Of a stretch of 64,000 nt of DNA, positions 37,601 to 47,792 are shown piece after piece. Source of the DNA: Mastigias papua (taxonomy: Eukaryota; Cnidaria; Scyphozoa; Rhizostomeae; Mastigiidae). Location of the stretch: NCBI GenBank assembly GCA_964019165.1, contig OZ025277.1:13757482-13821481 (forward strand), given 5' to 3'. The first letter of the stretch is position 1. Each line of letters opens with the position of its first letter. The notes under the pieces were generated by a model. That model had not been told where the DNA came from, did not search any database, and saw only the letters and a list, made by a program, of their open reading frames with translations. Made by a program: the position numbers and the translations under genes.

Positions 37601-38715
37601 CATAAATTGTCATAGAATTATCATGGAATTAACAGATGGCTGTTGTATTTCTAGATGTTTAACGTGCTCATCAAATGATAATTTGGCGATTTGTGTAAAT
37701 TGTATCCGAACATGCCATGATGGTCACGATGTTCAATTTGTAAGACACGACAGGTGAGCTGGGAATCAACTTTTTTCTTCATGCTAATAAAACGGTCTAT
37801 CTGCTTAAAGCTCTATTGTATATCCAAGTTAAACAACTTGTTTTGGCTGTCTCAAGTTACCTGGATTGCCATCAAATAGAAACATATTGAAACTTAATGC
37901 ACACGTAACATTCTATCTTTTAAGTTCGATTTAACAGCAGCCAAGATTTGTAGATCAAGTTTGCATCATAGGACCACCATGTAACGTCAATATATTCCCC
38001 CTAGCACAGCCCCCTGGGTAGAGCTGCATGATTTTCCTTTCTTGTGCTTAATTTATATCTCTAGATATTGATTGGCAGTAGTTTACACTTAAATGCTGAT
38101 ATGTTGCCCATCTGTAAATTTGCAATAAGTAAATAAAGTGAAATTAAATGCTTACAAAGTCCATTTTGTAAGTTTAAAACTGCATTCTGGCAAAGGCCAA
38201 TCGCTTCAGAGGACACCCACGTGCAACATGTTTTGCATCAGGCAATACATGCCATGTGTTGCTTGCATCTAAATCCTCTTGCGCAGGCCATATATTGATC
38301 ATAAGATCTTTCTAACATTGATCGAAGACCTTCAGTGTTGCCTCTATGTAAACTGTGTTTGTGCAGTTATTTTGGAATATACTTTACGCGTCCTATTCTC
38401 TTTGACTTTCTTTCTCAACTGAGTTTTTCAGTTGATAACAGTTCATATGTCTAGTATATTGCTTTTCTTTTAACATTATCTTCTATTTATCAATATCTTA
38501 GGTTCTTCTGTGACTGTGGTGCTGGCACAACTACAACAACATGTCGGCTGACCAATAAACAGCCTGTCTCCTCCCCAGCGAAAGGACGCTCTTCCAGATC
38601 TCCAAAAACTCAACGTAGCAGGCAGAAGCGCGCGAACGGCCGCTGTTTGCGGAATGGGCGAAGTAGAGCGTCTCAGAACTTATCCGAAAGTATCTCCGAA
38701 ACTCTAGTTAGGTAA
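22682..38715 (+). CDS. FBXO11: F-box only protein 11 (FBXO11), complete, 22 exons
   Basis: Substrate-recognition subunit of an SCF (SKP1-CUL1-F-box) ubiquitin ligase. Exons: 22682-22751, 22945-23015, 23565-23613, 26839-26995, 27944-28136, 28676-28796, 29107-29213, 29587-29692, 29845-30089, 30395-30526, 31410-31495, 31613-31698, 32262-32356, 33116-33191, 34740-34786, 35134-35219, 35609-35829, 35948-36082, 36382-36465, 37390-37498, 37655-37753, 38502-38715. They sum to 2589 bp, 862 residues, every phase consistent. Domains: basic N-terminus; F-box about 78-116 ([12 protein letters not shown]); pectate-lyase-like beta-helix repeats from about 180 to 720 with recurring GG-I-V-----G-IE-N-I and NP---RN-IH-G blocks; UBR-type zinc finger about 742-800 (CLYQV to FFCDCGAG); a basic, Ser-rich tail. 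Exons 1-3 are assigned by phase and by KRARIEQ resembling the vertebrate KRARVSGKS; they are less certain than the rest. The final codon and stop overlap an AG|GTAATC donor-like site. Confidence 0.95.
24241..24283. repeat. (CATTAT)n hexamer microsatellite
   Basis: About seven uninterrupted hexamer units in FBXO11 intron 3. Confidence 0.9.
25009..25061. repeat. (CACT)n tetramer microsatellite
   Basis: About twelve tetramer units with one interruption (actcgctcac), preceded by a short (AC)n run, in FBXO11 intron 3. Confidence 0.9.
26073..26365 (+). CDS. Unassigned terminal-exon candidate inside FBXO11 intron 3
   Basis: An open stretch starting after an acceptor-like ag at 26071-26072 in phase 1, reading 96 codons ([20 protein letters not shown], then [16 protein letters not shown] and [12 protein letters not shown]) to TGA, with AATAAA at 26467-26472, about 100 bp after the stop. 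FBXO11 exon 3 ends in phase 1, so splicing exon 3 to this exon would make a continuous 160-residue product without an F-box. Either it is an alternative last exon, or FBXO11-labelled exons 1-3 belong to a separate small gene with this as its end, or it is a chance ORF. The codon composition looks protein-like. No family recognised. Confidence 0.4.
26467..26472 (+). terminator. Polyadenylation signal AATAAA after the intronic terminal-exon candidate
   Basis: Canonical hexamer about 102 bp downstream of the TGA that closes the open stretch in FBXO11 intron 3. It supports a premature cleavage site within the FBXO11 transcription unit. Confidence 0.4.
27252..27541 (-). CDS. Antisense open stretch in FBXO11 intron 4, unidentified
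   Basis: About 95 open codons on the minus strand, read as [20 protein letters not shown], then [17 protein letters not shown], ending in [10 protein letters not shown] and a stop. The residue composition is protein-like, and the reverse strand here has interruptions. There is no ATG near the beginning and I see no firm splice donor partner. It could be a single exon of a nested antisense gene or a fragment of a decayed element. No family recognised. Confidence 0.25.
32480..32634 (+). mobile_element. tRNA-derived SINE in FBXO11 intron 13
   Basis: Begins with a tRNA-like head containing an A box (gtggccaagtggttagagtg) and a B box (ggttcgagc), then a non-tRNA body (cagcagcaaatggatacc) and the tail gtatataggactaaccttta. 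Related sequence occurs on the minus strand near 56.9 kb and as a tail fragment near 59.4 kb. Confidence 0.75.
36736..37062 (-). pseudogene. Non-LTR retrotransposon ORF2 C-terminal relic
   Basis: In FBXO11 intron 19, the minus strand reads [20 protein letters not shown] in one frame and, after a frameshift, [20 protein letters not shown] in another. Both are typical of the end of LINE reverse-transcriptase ORFs (the LWNSLP...FK block). The copy is 5' truncated and broken. The clade (CR1/L2-like) is a guess from the terminal block. Confidence 0.65.
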
Positions 38716-40896
38716 TCTATGAACTTTTTTAAATGTAAATACCGTAGGATTTATTTTCTACTGTTAGAATTAAGCATTTGAATTCCCCAGGGGCTATTCA
38801 TCCTTCATTTTCACGGTTCTATTTTCATTTTTGACTAAATATTTTATCCTTACTACATAATGTTTACTGCATGCACAGCTACCGGAGAGAACTTTTCAAA
38901 AGGACTTTGCTGTAGTAAAATCCTCCTGCGGAGCAATTTTCGCTTTGTTTGGGAATAAAACGATAAAGAGATAACCTTTTAGCTTTGTTATCTGTCCTAC
39001 TTTTCAGTATGAAGATTCAGTATACAAATCCTATTTCCCTAGAATAATTTCTGCAGCTGTAAACTTTGATAAACTCTTGCAACGAAGGATTAAAATTTGA
39101 GTGCTCAATTTTACCGCAATAAAAATACACCATGGGATAGAATTGGCGGCTTTCGATAAACGCATCTGATGTGTCAATATAGATTACACTGTTTTGTAGA
39201 GCCCCTGCCAAACCATGCAATGTTCCTTCACGTAAAATTAGTTACGTTCTCAATGTTGTATAGTGTAGCCACCCATCCATTACACCGTGTAACAAGTATT
39301 GCACGTAATGTTGGATTGGTAGGCTGGGAATTCAGATAATCTATAAAGAAAGACTGCCCTACAAATCTATTTAGTAGTTATGTTTATTATTGTGTATTTA
39401 TTATTGAATTAAAAGTGATTTTCTACTAGTACGTATATAAACATTATTTCTATCTTAGAGAGAGAATTTATTGAGATTCATTATAGTCCAGGAGAAATAT
39501 GACCGAAATTTAGCTTCCATGACAAGTGTTCGTGGCAAATTGATCGTCCCTGTTGTGTTAGGCCCAGCTTTATTCCATTCACTCATTATCATGTGTAGTT
39601 TAAGTTCTCTCCCTCCGCTAAAATCTTTTATCATCTGCTTGCATAGCAAAAGAGATTGTAGGCTACTTTAGTACTATTTATTTAGAGTTTGAACTCAACG
39701 ATAATAGCGATAAAAGAACTTTTAGAGCACCGTATATCCTCAGGGCTCATAGACACTCTAAGAGTTTTCCAATATGATATCATTGGAAAGGCTTTATTTT
39801 GGCAAAGAACAGTAAAATTGCTTTGATAATGGAGGCAGAATCCAGATGTAGTGAGCTATTAGTCAACCGAAAATGTTTCCAGTAAACTTTTGTGACTTTT
39901 CCTTTTCTCACGGTAATTGAACTTAGTTAGTTGTTGCCTTATTAAAGCCCTATCAAAGCAATTGCTGCTACACTCCATAAACACTTATATTTTTACATGC
40001 TGATTACCTAGAGTCGGAACCGTTCACTTCTCCTTAAAACAAAACAGAATTACATATTGGTAGAATTTTAAAGTGTACAAAGAACTTGCATTTTCACTTT
40101 ACTTATCGAAATAGAATATATGTTAGAAGTAAACATTTATGATTAATTTATTGCTCCGAACTTGTAATAGCTACAATCCAAGAATATTTATGAGAATATT
40201 AACAGATAACAGTCTTCGTGTCGTTATGGTTATTTCTGTGAGGTCGAAATGGTTCTTGCATGCTAGGACCAATTCACAAACATTACCATTTGGATTATAT
40301 CCGACTTAAATCAAGAGGCACGAGTTAAGTTTAATGTTGTGTCGACCGCACATTGCGAGTAAAATCGACTAGACTTAATCAATTTTCTATATTCTATGCT
40401 GTAAAAAGTCCTTTATCAAACTCTAGGCACATAGTTTATTAAAATGGAGTAGCATCTTTTACCAAGAGGCAAAACACCGACAGCTTTGAAAAAGTGTGAG
40501 TGTGAAATCTCACACCTTACTTCTGTACGTCCCTGGAGGTAGCATCATGAGCTAGCACTCTCTGGGGTAGCTGAGACATGTGATAGTTCACAAGTCTGCA
40601 ACAATCGAAAATTCGACATCAAGTATGGGGGGCAGAGCAACATTTCTGGTTGGGGGACTCGAGTGGAAGATTAAAATTGCAGAAGTATAGAGGGTGCTAG
40701 GACGGGTACTAAGGTACATATGCTATAAAAAGCAGATAGACTTTAGCCCCCCAAGCCCCACGGCTCCACCGCCCATGTTATCTCCGTTATGCTACAAAAC
40801 CGCTTTCTAACCCTTTGCCCCGTAGCTGAAGTTCCAATGCACCTGACTTTTGTTATGTTATTGGGAAGGAGCTATTTGAAAACTCAGTTTTAAGTA
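38716..40896. other. Intergenic stretch after FBXO11
   Basis: FBXO11 3' untranslated region with AATAAA at 38954-38959, about 240 bp past the stop, then AT-rich DNA. A minus-strand open stretch near 39.0-39.2 kb is not supported by splice sites or family resemblance. I see no gene. Confidence 0.5.
38954..38959 (+). terminator. Polyadenylation signal AATAAA for FBXO11
   Basis: First canonical hexamer downstream of the FBXO11 stop (about 240 bp). Position is appropriate for the gene's 3' end. Confidence 0.5.
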
Positions 40897-41451
40897 ATGG
40901 CGGAAGGCGACTTGGCTGTATCACTATATAACAAAATCCTTGGGTACAAGGTGAGTTAGTGTAGTGCTTGTTCTAGCTTTTTTGACATAAGATAGATTAA
41001 GAACTTTCCTTTCCTTAGTATATTGCTTGTTAACTTTCCGAATAAACATCTTTTTAGTAAGATGGGTCACATGTATATGTGTATCGAAGATATGATGACA
41101 GAATGCTACAAGACTAGGCTGATACTGTGGCTTTTTGCTACGAGATCTCACGCTTGTCAGCATATATTGCCACTGCATCACAGCTGTTACGCGGCGGTAA
41201 TGGATTCTTGAGACTGAGGCCTAGGCCTATTTACGTACCTTACTGTAAAAACGCGGCTATATCTTGGAAAGTACACGAGATATTGGCGCGCTTTGGTTTT
41301 CTTTGAATTCTCCAGTATTTGATTATCCAAAATGCGTCCAATTTCGGCATGAAATCATATTATGGCCGTAGAAATAAATTTTTTTCTTCGAGTTTTCCGT
41401 ACCGCGCATCACACGACAACAGAACATCGCAAGGAGGTTTGCTGGAAAACG
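40897..41451 (+). CDS. Candidate first two exons of an unidentified gene
   Basis: An ATG at 40897 opens an 18-codon exon (MAEGDLAVSLYNKILGYK) ending at 40950 in a perfect donor AAG|GTGAGT, phase 0. A second open exon, 41316-41451, follows a ttctccag acceptor in phase 0 (YLIIQNASNFGMKSYYGR onwards) and ends at ACG|GTATGT in phase 1. The sequence is rich in Ser, Tyr and Arg, with no recognised domain. No convincing third exon was found before the minus-strand GPCR, although a spliced open piece ending at a stop near 42783 is phase-compatible. Strong splice consensus is the main support. Confidence 0.35.
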
Positions 41452-44400
41452 GTATGTATTTCGATCGCATCCACTTACAACGATTGAATTCTGTACAACA
41501 AGACACTGTAGTTAACAATTTAGCACATTTTACGCCTTCTACCATTTTTTTAGATATTTATTGAAGGTATTCTCTAAGAAACTTGTAGCACAGTAGAACT
41601 TGTGTATCAATTGTATAGAACAGTGCATCTCAATTATTTATAGCAAAGCCCCCCTTAAAAAAATTAAATAAATTATTTCTAAATGTCTTACTTGTTTTCG
41701 AAAAGCTGTAAGTGAAATGTATACCCTAACAGACTCAGGTGATGATGAAGGTGCCAAAGCCATAATAATTTCAGAAGTCTGTATATAGTAAAGTAAAGGT
41801 TGAAGAAAGTTCTAGAATAAGTCCGTTTGTTATTAATTCACCAATCTGGAGCATATTTATTGTTGCTACGTCTTCTAAGTAATTGTCACTAAGACTTACC
41901 TTCGACATAAATTTATATATATACATATATTTATTTATTTATTTATACTTCTGCCATATCTACTCGCCAAAGAGAATGTGAGCTGCCGCGCAGAGGCAGC
42001 GATATCGCCTCCGCTGCCCGCTGTTTGGGTACTAGTGGGTCTCATAAAAGTCGTTGGCGCTTCCGTAAATTACTGATCTGAGCCTTAAAAGCTATATGAT
42101 TATGACCACCCAGGTTAGGCCGTGATTTTTAGCATGGTGTCCTACTATGCAGCAAAACCGGTCCTATTCAAAACTTGCGCTAAAGTACAAAAAGTTGAAT
42201 TTGAGTCGCTTTGCAATTTTTCCTAATAAGGACACCACACTCATCTTTTAGCCTCGTTATTAAGCTATTTCATGCAAAAAACATGAAGTAAATATCATCA
42301 ACGGCTTGGAAGCGCCGATCACAAAAGTAACTAGCACTTTAGGCCAAAATCACGTTCTCGACCGAAAATTGTGACAACGGCCTTTGCATCGGGATTTTTT
42401 CCAGCGATTGAGAATACTCTGTGGAAAAACTAATTAACAGCTTCCATCAATGAAAGATTGCTCTTTTTAGGTAAAATTATTTCAACTTTGTGTGATTTTC
42501 TTGTGATTTATAACAATTTTCTAAAAACACCGACTTTTACTAATTTGCCTCGTTGCGGTCTGTTGTCATGAAAATTTCAGAAGAATCCATTACCGCGCAT
42601 ACAATACTGCGTAACAGCTGTGGCATAGGGTGTGCACTGCGCATGTACGCGTGCATATACATACTTCTCTGCGTGCGAATGACTGTCAGAGGCAACAATC
42701 TCGTGAGTGCAGCTGCCATGGTCCCCATTCCCCCAGTATGGACTAGGCCTACAACATTATTTGTTGCAACATTCGCTAGCTAAGAAATTGCATTTGTGCT
42801 ATGTAGCAAACAATGTAGAAGGTGTTCCTTTGATGTCCCTCGCGAAATTCAAGTCGATACCCCCCCCATCAGTCAGACATTTCATTATGTAGAAAGGGAA
42901 GGCCATATTCGAATTCTCATAATTAATGCATTGCTTACCCTTCATTTTTTGTGACATGTTCATTAGGATACACTTAAACTAGGATGGCATAATCAGAAAA
43001 GTTAAGATTAGAGCGTTTTCACTCATCCATGAGCCATCATCAGTATAAGGTGAGAATAAGTGAACTAGGAGATGTCATAAATGTAAGTGTTGACATATAT
43101 TTAAAGACAAAGAAATGTCTTGGTTATTGATAGACATCCTCATGTGAAAGTCCATCTTCAAACTGCATTTTCCTGCAGCTAAATATTGTCATATATCATG
43201 CATTGCCATATTTCATGATAAAGTGTCTTGTTCTTTACTCCCATATCTGTGGGATCACTGGTGGGGATTGTTTGTCTCCATATCTTCTAGTCTCTTGCCT
43301 CCTCATCTCTAAGCCCCACCACCTCCATATCATTCCCTACATAATCTCCCCATCTCAAGTTTGGTCATCCTAGTCTTTTTGTTCAACCACCATGGCTTCC
43401 ACCCCCTTTCTTGCTCAGCTTTTCTCCCTGCTCATGACGTGCCCCAACCACCATAATCTGTTTTCCTTTAGTGTCTTTGTCAATTCTCCCACTGCCATTC
43501 TCACACAAACCTGTTCCTGTCTCACTCTATCTTTGAGTAGCAGACCAGCTGACCACCTCTGCATCTATATCTCTGCTACCTGCACCTTTTCCTCCTGTCT
43601 CTCAGTTACTGATGCACTTTTCATATCATATATCATAGTAGGTCTCATCAATTGATACATTACTATATTAATCCTTCATAATGATGCTATGCCATTAATA
43701 ATTTTTTATCATCATATCTCATTAATAGTCATCTAATATCATGTATCTATAGCTACCAAAGTTACACATAAATTAGGGGTTGGCATACCTTAATACTTTT
43801 ATTGATGAATTTAAAGATAAGGATAGCAACAAAATTATTCAGCATTCTTCCTAATACCATTATTTGACTAATCCCTGAACTGTGACAGGACCGGTTTTAC
43901 AAATCCAATAAAAATTTTTTGACTCAAGCTTCAGCCACCATCAATGTGATTGTGAGATTTATAAGCAAAGGAGCAGGTCTATGTGACATTTATTGATGAA
44001 TTTTGCATCAGCAGCCCTTAGCCTTGCATTTAGCAAACCTTCCTGTAGAAACCATGTATTACAACATCATGAATTATCATTTCATTCATCATGGAAGCAT
44101 GTTATATTTTAATAATGATACTATTTTCCAGTTCTTTTTATCTCTCCTCACTTTTTCATGAATGCCTTCCCATTGTTTGTTTGATCTTGTACATCAAATA
44201 TCTTGAATCCTCCAGCCATGTAGATATTTCTGCAGCACAAGATCTTAAATTTTAGCACTACCTGTAAAAGTCATGTTGACCAGAATATTCTTCAATACCT
44301 AAAATTGCCTGCAATATGCTGGTTTCACTGTTAGATGATGCCAACAGAATTGTAAAGCTTGTCTTCTTGTCCGTATACAATCAAGAAACTTGGCCTTATC

Positions 44401-44526
44401 TCCTTCTCTATGTAGCTTTTCTCTTTCTTCCTCTGTTGGATGCCTTGCTAAAGACTTCAAGGCCTTTCCCAAATATAGCAAGCTCAAAAAAGAGATTTAA
44501 CTGTCCTTTATTTGTAGTGAGGTATT
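41452..44526. other. Gene-poor stretch with a LINE relic
   Basis: Apart from the LINE fragment at 43.2-43.6 kb I see no supported gene here. Around 42.55-42.75 kb the DNA is GC-richer than its surroundings and carries several overlapping short ORFs of no recognisable identity. Confidence 0.45.
43239..43620 (-). pseudogene. Decayed LINE reverse-transcriptase ORF, C-terminal end
   Basis: The minus strand reads LLLKDRVRQEQVCVRM, ENRLWWLGHVMSRE and then LRWGDYVGNDMEVVGLRDEE and WRQTIPTSDPTD. This is the stereotyped end of a LINE ORF2 (RLRWLGHV..., RW-D-V--DM--LGL, W R...ADPT). At least two in-frame stops and a frameshift show that it is dead. The text differs from the relic at 36.7 kb, so two LINE lineages are represented. 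Confidence 0.75.
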
Positions 44527-45321
44527 TTAGCAACATAACTTCTGTTTCCAGCATCTTTTTACTTCTCTGTTAAATATGGACAAGATAACTGCATTCGATG
44601 AAGACTTCAACAAGATAAGCAGTTTCATCCAGGATATTGTTGAGTCTGGTATTTTCATTTGCAAATAAACCTTACAAATAAGTCCTACCAACGGAGGAGT
44701 GTAGCACACAATAAGACAGACAACTATGATCAAAACGCCTCTTTCCAGGTGCTTGTCAATACTTTGCACGTTAGTTTGATTGATGCACGAGTTATCAATT
44801 CTGGATTTTATAGAGAGCAATGCCCACATGTAAAGGAGGACAGATACAAATGCAGTAACTACATGGATAAATGTTGCTATAATGTAGTAGTTTGCATATA
44901 TGTCCGGAAATATTATTGTTGACATCTCCATTAAGAACAACATCACATTTGCACACATAAGTATCGACGCCTTTCGTTTAGTCATGATCAAGTTATACCT
45001 CGTCAAATACTTCATGTGTACGAAGCGATCAATTGCGATTAGGAAAGTCCCCCTTGCAGAAAAACCAATAAACGAAGTGTGCACTGTAATGGGAATTTGA
45101 ATTCTTGAATTGAGAGTGACGTTTTGCGAATACAATGCCAGTACAGTAGAGTGTAGTACAAGACCTGAAAGCCCGACAGCTACATCGGATATTGACAAGC
45201 TGAACATTAATCTATAGGATATTGTACCAATTTTTGACACTTTCCATATAATGTGGGCAAGAGATGTATTTAACACAATATTGGTCAAATCGACTATTAT
45301 TGAAGTAACGAGAGACGCCAT
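44527..45321 (-). CDS. Rhodopsin-class G protein-coupled receptor, intronless, divergent
   Basis: A 264-residue ORF from the ATG at 45321, with an in-frame stop just upstream supporting the start. Seven hydrophobic segments at about 4-26, 35-60, 78-99, 116-137, 145-170, 195-220 and 230-250. TM2 carries LSISDVAVGL with the conserved Asp46 (2.50 position); TM3 ends in IDRFVHMKYL, a DRF variant of DRY; TM6 has CYTPP in place of CWxP; TM7 ends SSNAVILSIFNREVKRCW, where NPxxY is replaced. The usual TM3 disulfide cysteine and TM4 tryptophan are absent. Very short N-terminus with no glycosylation site. Such small intronless receptors form large lineage-specific families in cnidarians and other invertebrates. 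The ligand cannot be predicted; whether it signals normally is open. Confidence 0.85.
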   Translation of the reverse strand: MASLVTSIIVDLTNIVLNTSLAHIIWKVSKIGTISYRLMFSLSISDVAVGLSGLVLHSTVLALYSQNVTLNSRIQIPITVHTSFIGFSARGTFLIAIDRFVHMKYLTRYNLIMTKRKASILMCANVMLFLMEMSTIIFPDIYANYYIIATFIHVVTAFVSVLLYMWALLSIKSRIDNSCINQTNVQSIDKHLERGVLIIVVCLIVCYTPPLVGLICKVYLQMKIPDSTISWMKLLILLKSSSNAVILSIFNREVKRCWKQKLCC

Positions 45322-47792
45322 AGAGTTAGAATAAGCCTAGGACCACTCTTTGACCATATGATTTGCATTCATCTTGGATCATTGCGTTTTTCAAGCTTCC
45401 ACCTAAAAGTCAATCAACACTCAAGATTTCAAATGATTCAAATATTCACAGAATTGAGATTGGAATTTGAAATTCAAGCTGTAGGTTCTTGATAGAAGCT
45501 GCAATACCGAGCTTTCAAAACCCTGCTATGCAATAATTAGAGAGTTTAGTATCCGTGAAGTCTTAAAGTTTCGTCACGAACTGATCGTCATTTCTAGAAA
45601 TGTAACCACATTTGACAGGGTTGGAAATCTAAAAGTTAAAATGTGAAAAGTCTTAGCAGGTCAAATTTAATCATTTTCTTTCCTAAGTTCATCAGAAAGG
45701 CTCATTTACTTTTTTCTCAAATATTCCATTTATTTACTTTACAGCATAATCCATTGCAACTTGAAACTTTTCATTTTGTCAGCAAGATTTGTCGCATCTA
45801 CTAAAAAGTTCAAATTGTGAAATCCAAGTCATTATACAAAAAGAAAGAAGCTAGGAAAGGTAGAAACTAGAGAGGTAACGTCAGATTCATGTGTACGAAC
45901 TCTAGCAATCTGCTTCCCTGCAACGTAAACAGATTGTCAGTATTGGATTTCACAATATCATAGTAACTCGTGCATATTCCTGAGAAAGCCTGATTTTTGT
46001 CATGGCGTTCTCCGTGTCAAATGCCTTCTGTCATACCCCTTATCTGTCGTCTTCAACTGTACTAAAGTTTTCAGATATCCAGAGAAATAATTTCCCATAA
46101 AAAGTGTATAATGTCAATAAATGTTAGATCGTGCAGAATTGAAGTTAGCCATAGCAAAAATCATTGCTAGCTAATGACTTGTCAGAAAGCTTTTGACTCT
46201 TGGCATCTGTAAGTTATTTTGTATTTCTGAATATTTAGTTATTACATACCTTTGAAACTTTGAAATTAAGAGAAGTCCATAAATACAATCAAACATTGAA
46301 TGCCAAAAGCTCTCCCATCGTATATTGTTACCATCTTGAAGATTATATTGCTAACATAACTTTAAAACTGTTGCCTTAATTTTCAAATCCTTGCACGCAG
46401 ATTTTGACTTATATCAACCTTCTAGCTTAGTGATAGAAAGCCACTGCGTCAGCACTCCTCAATCATACAAGGCTGCATTTCAATATGTGACCCTGTCTTC
46501 AAAACTTAATCATTCATCCTGCAATTCTTTCTGATAAATTCATATTTGTTCCGATTGTTTGCGTTACTTTAATTAAATGAAGTGCTCTCTCTTGGAGGTT
46601 TTTCCTAATTATTTTCTTAGGTACATGGTAATTAAATCTTTTGATTGGTTTCCTACAATATATTAAATGTTTTAATATACTTTTAATATACCCTCTCAAT
46701 GATTTTCTATAAAATGTTTGTTTTCACTACAGTGAGCTGCCATTTTGTTTGCAGAATAGCTTAATCTCTTGTGTGAGGTTGGAAACGCAGATTCGTACTG
46801 AATTTTAAGATCAGAGTGACAACGACAAAAAGAGGGAGAGCTACTATCTTTAAAATTGATTTGACATAACCAGAAATTTCGACATAGACCAGTTGCTACA
46901 AGTTGATAGATCCGGTGAAGACTACCCCATTAAGACGTTTTGACTTATACTTCAGTCATCTTCAGTTAGTAAGGGAAGTGCTCGAAAGATATATATAGAA
47001 TACGAAAAATAGTATGGAAAGAAAAGCACGTGATGTGAATGGAAGTGTGAGTGAGCACTAATGAAGAACCAGAACGTATGAGAGAGCGCTGTAGGAAAAA
47101 GTACAGTGATATGACAGCGGACGAACAAAAAGTGGCAAAGATAATATCAAATACATTTAAATGTATTTAGATAAAATTGAAACTTAAATTGCTAGTTAGT
47201 TTCCTAAAGATTATTAATTCTGAGTTGTTTAACAACAGGTAAAGAAACTCTCGCTTTACGAGCACCCAAACTCTTGAGGTATTTTCAGCAATATCGTCGC
47301 TTTGTATCTTCCAAGAAGCCACTTTATTTCCAATCTAAATACTTCTGTTTTTAAATAAGTTATCATATGAATTCATATCTACCTTCATTTTACTGATAGT
47401 AATAACTTATCATAGATTATGCTAAATTTTGATAAATTAAAATGAATTGTCAGTTGAGAATGATAGCAAGATGAGGCTTCTCACTTAGCAGTTCTTACAG
47501 GACCATGCATGTTTTTGTGAAGCGACCAAGCATGAACTCCCTTTACCATGATAAACAATCTGCTCAAGTCAGTCAATGAGCAGAATTCAAATGAAAACAG
47601 ATATGAACTGGTCAGAGCAACCTTGCCACATGCTAAAAAATTTGCCTTTCGTATCATGGGCGCCAGAAAAATCTTAGAATCACTAAGAATGTAATGCGAA
47701 GACTCAGGGGATTTCTCATTGACAAAAAAATTGTATTTTTCGGGAATATGCACGTGATATAATTCTCCTGATGGTTGAAAATGCATTTTGAC
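45322..47792. other. Intergenic stretch between the GPCR and the EGF/trefoil genes
   Basis: AT-rich, with no supported gene on either strand. It should include the GPCR promoter at its left end and the promoter of the first EGF/trefoil gene at its right end. Confidence 0.45.

Noticed and set aside
39017..39220. Minus-strand open stretch (IYIDTSDAFIESRQF) as an exon
   Set aside because: Starts at TTG, has no convincing acceptor or donor and no family resemblance.
42707..42783. Phase-compatible short exon ending in a stop as the end of the 40.9 kb candidate gene
   Set aside because: Only the acceptor tract and phase support it; the 15-codon product has no other evidence.
43392..43655. Plus-strand Ser/Thr/Leu-rich ORF
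   Set aside because: It is the complement of the decayed LINE ORF read on the minus strand.
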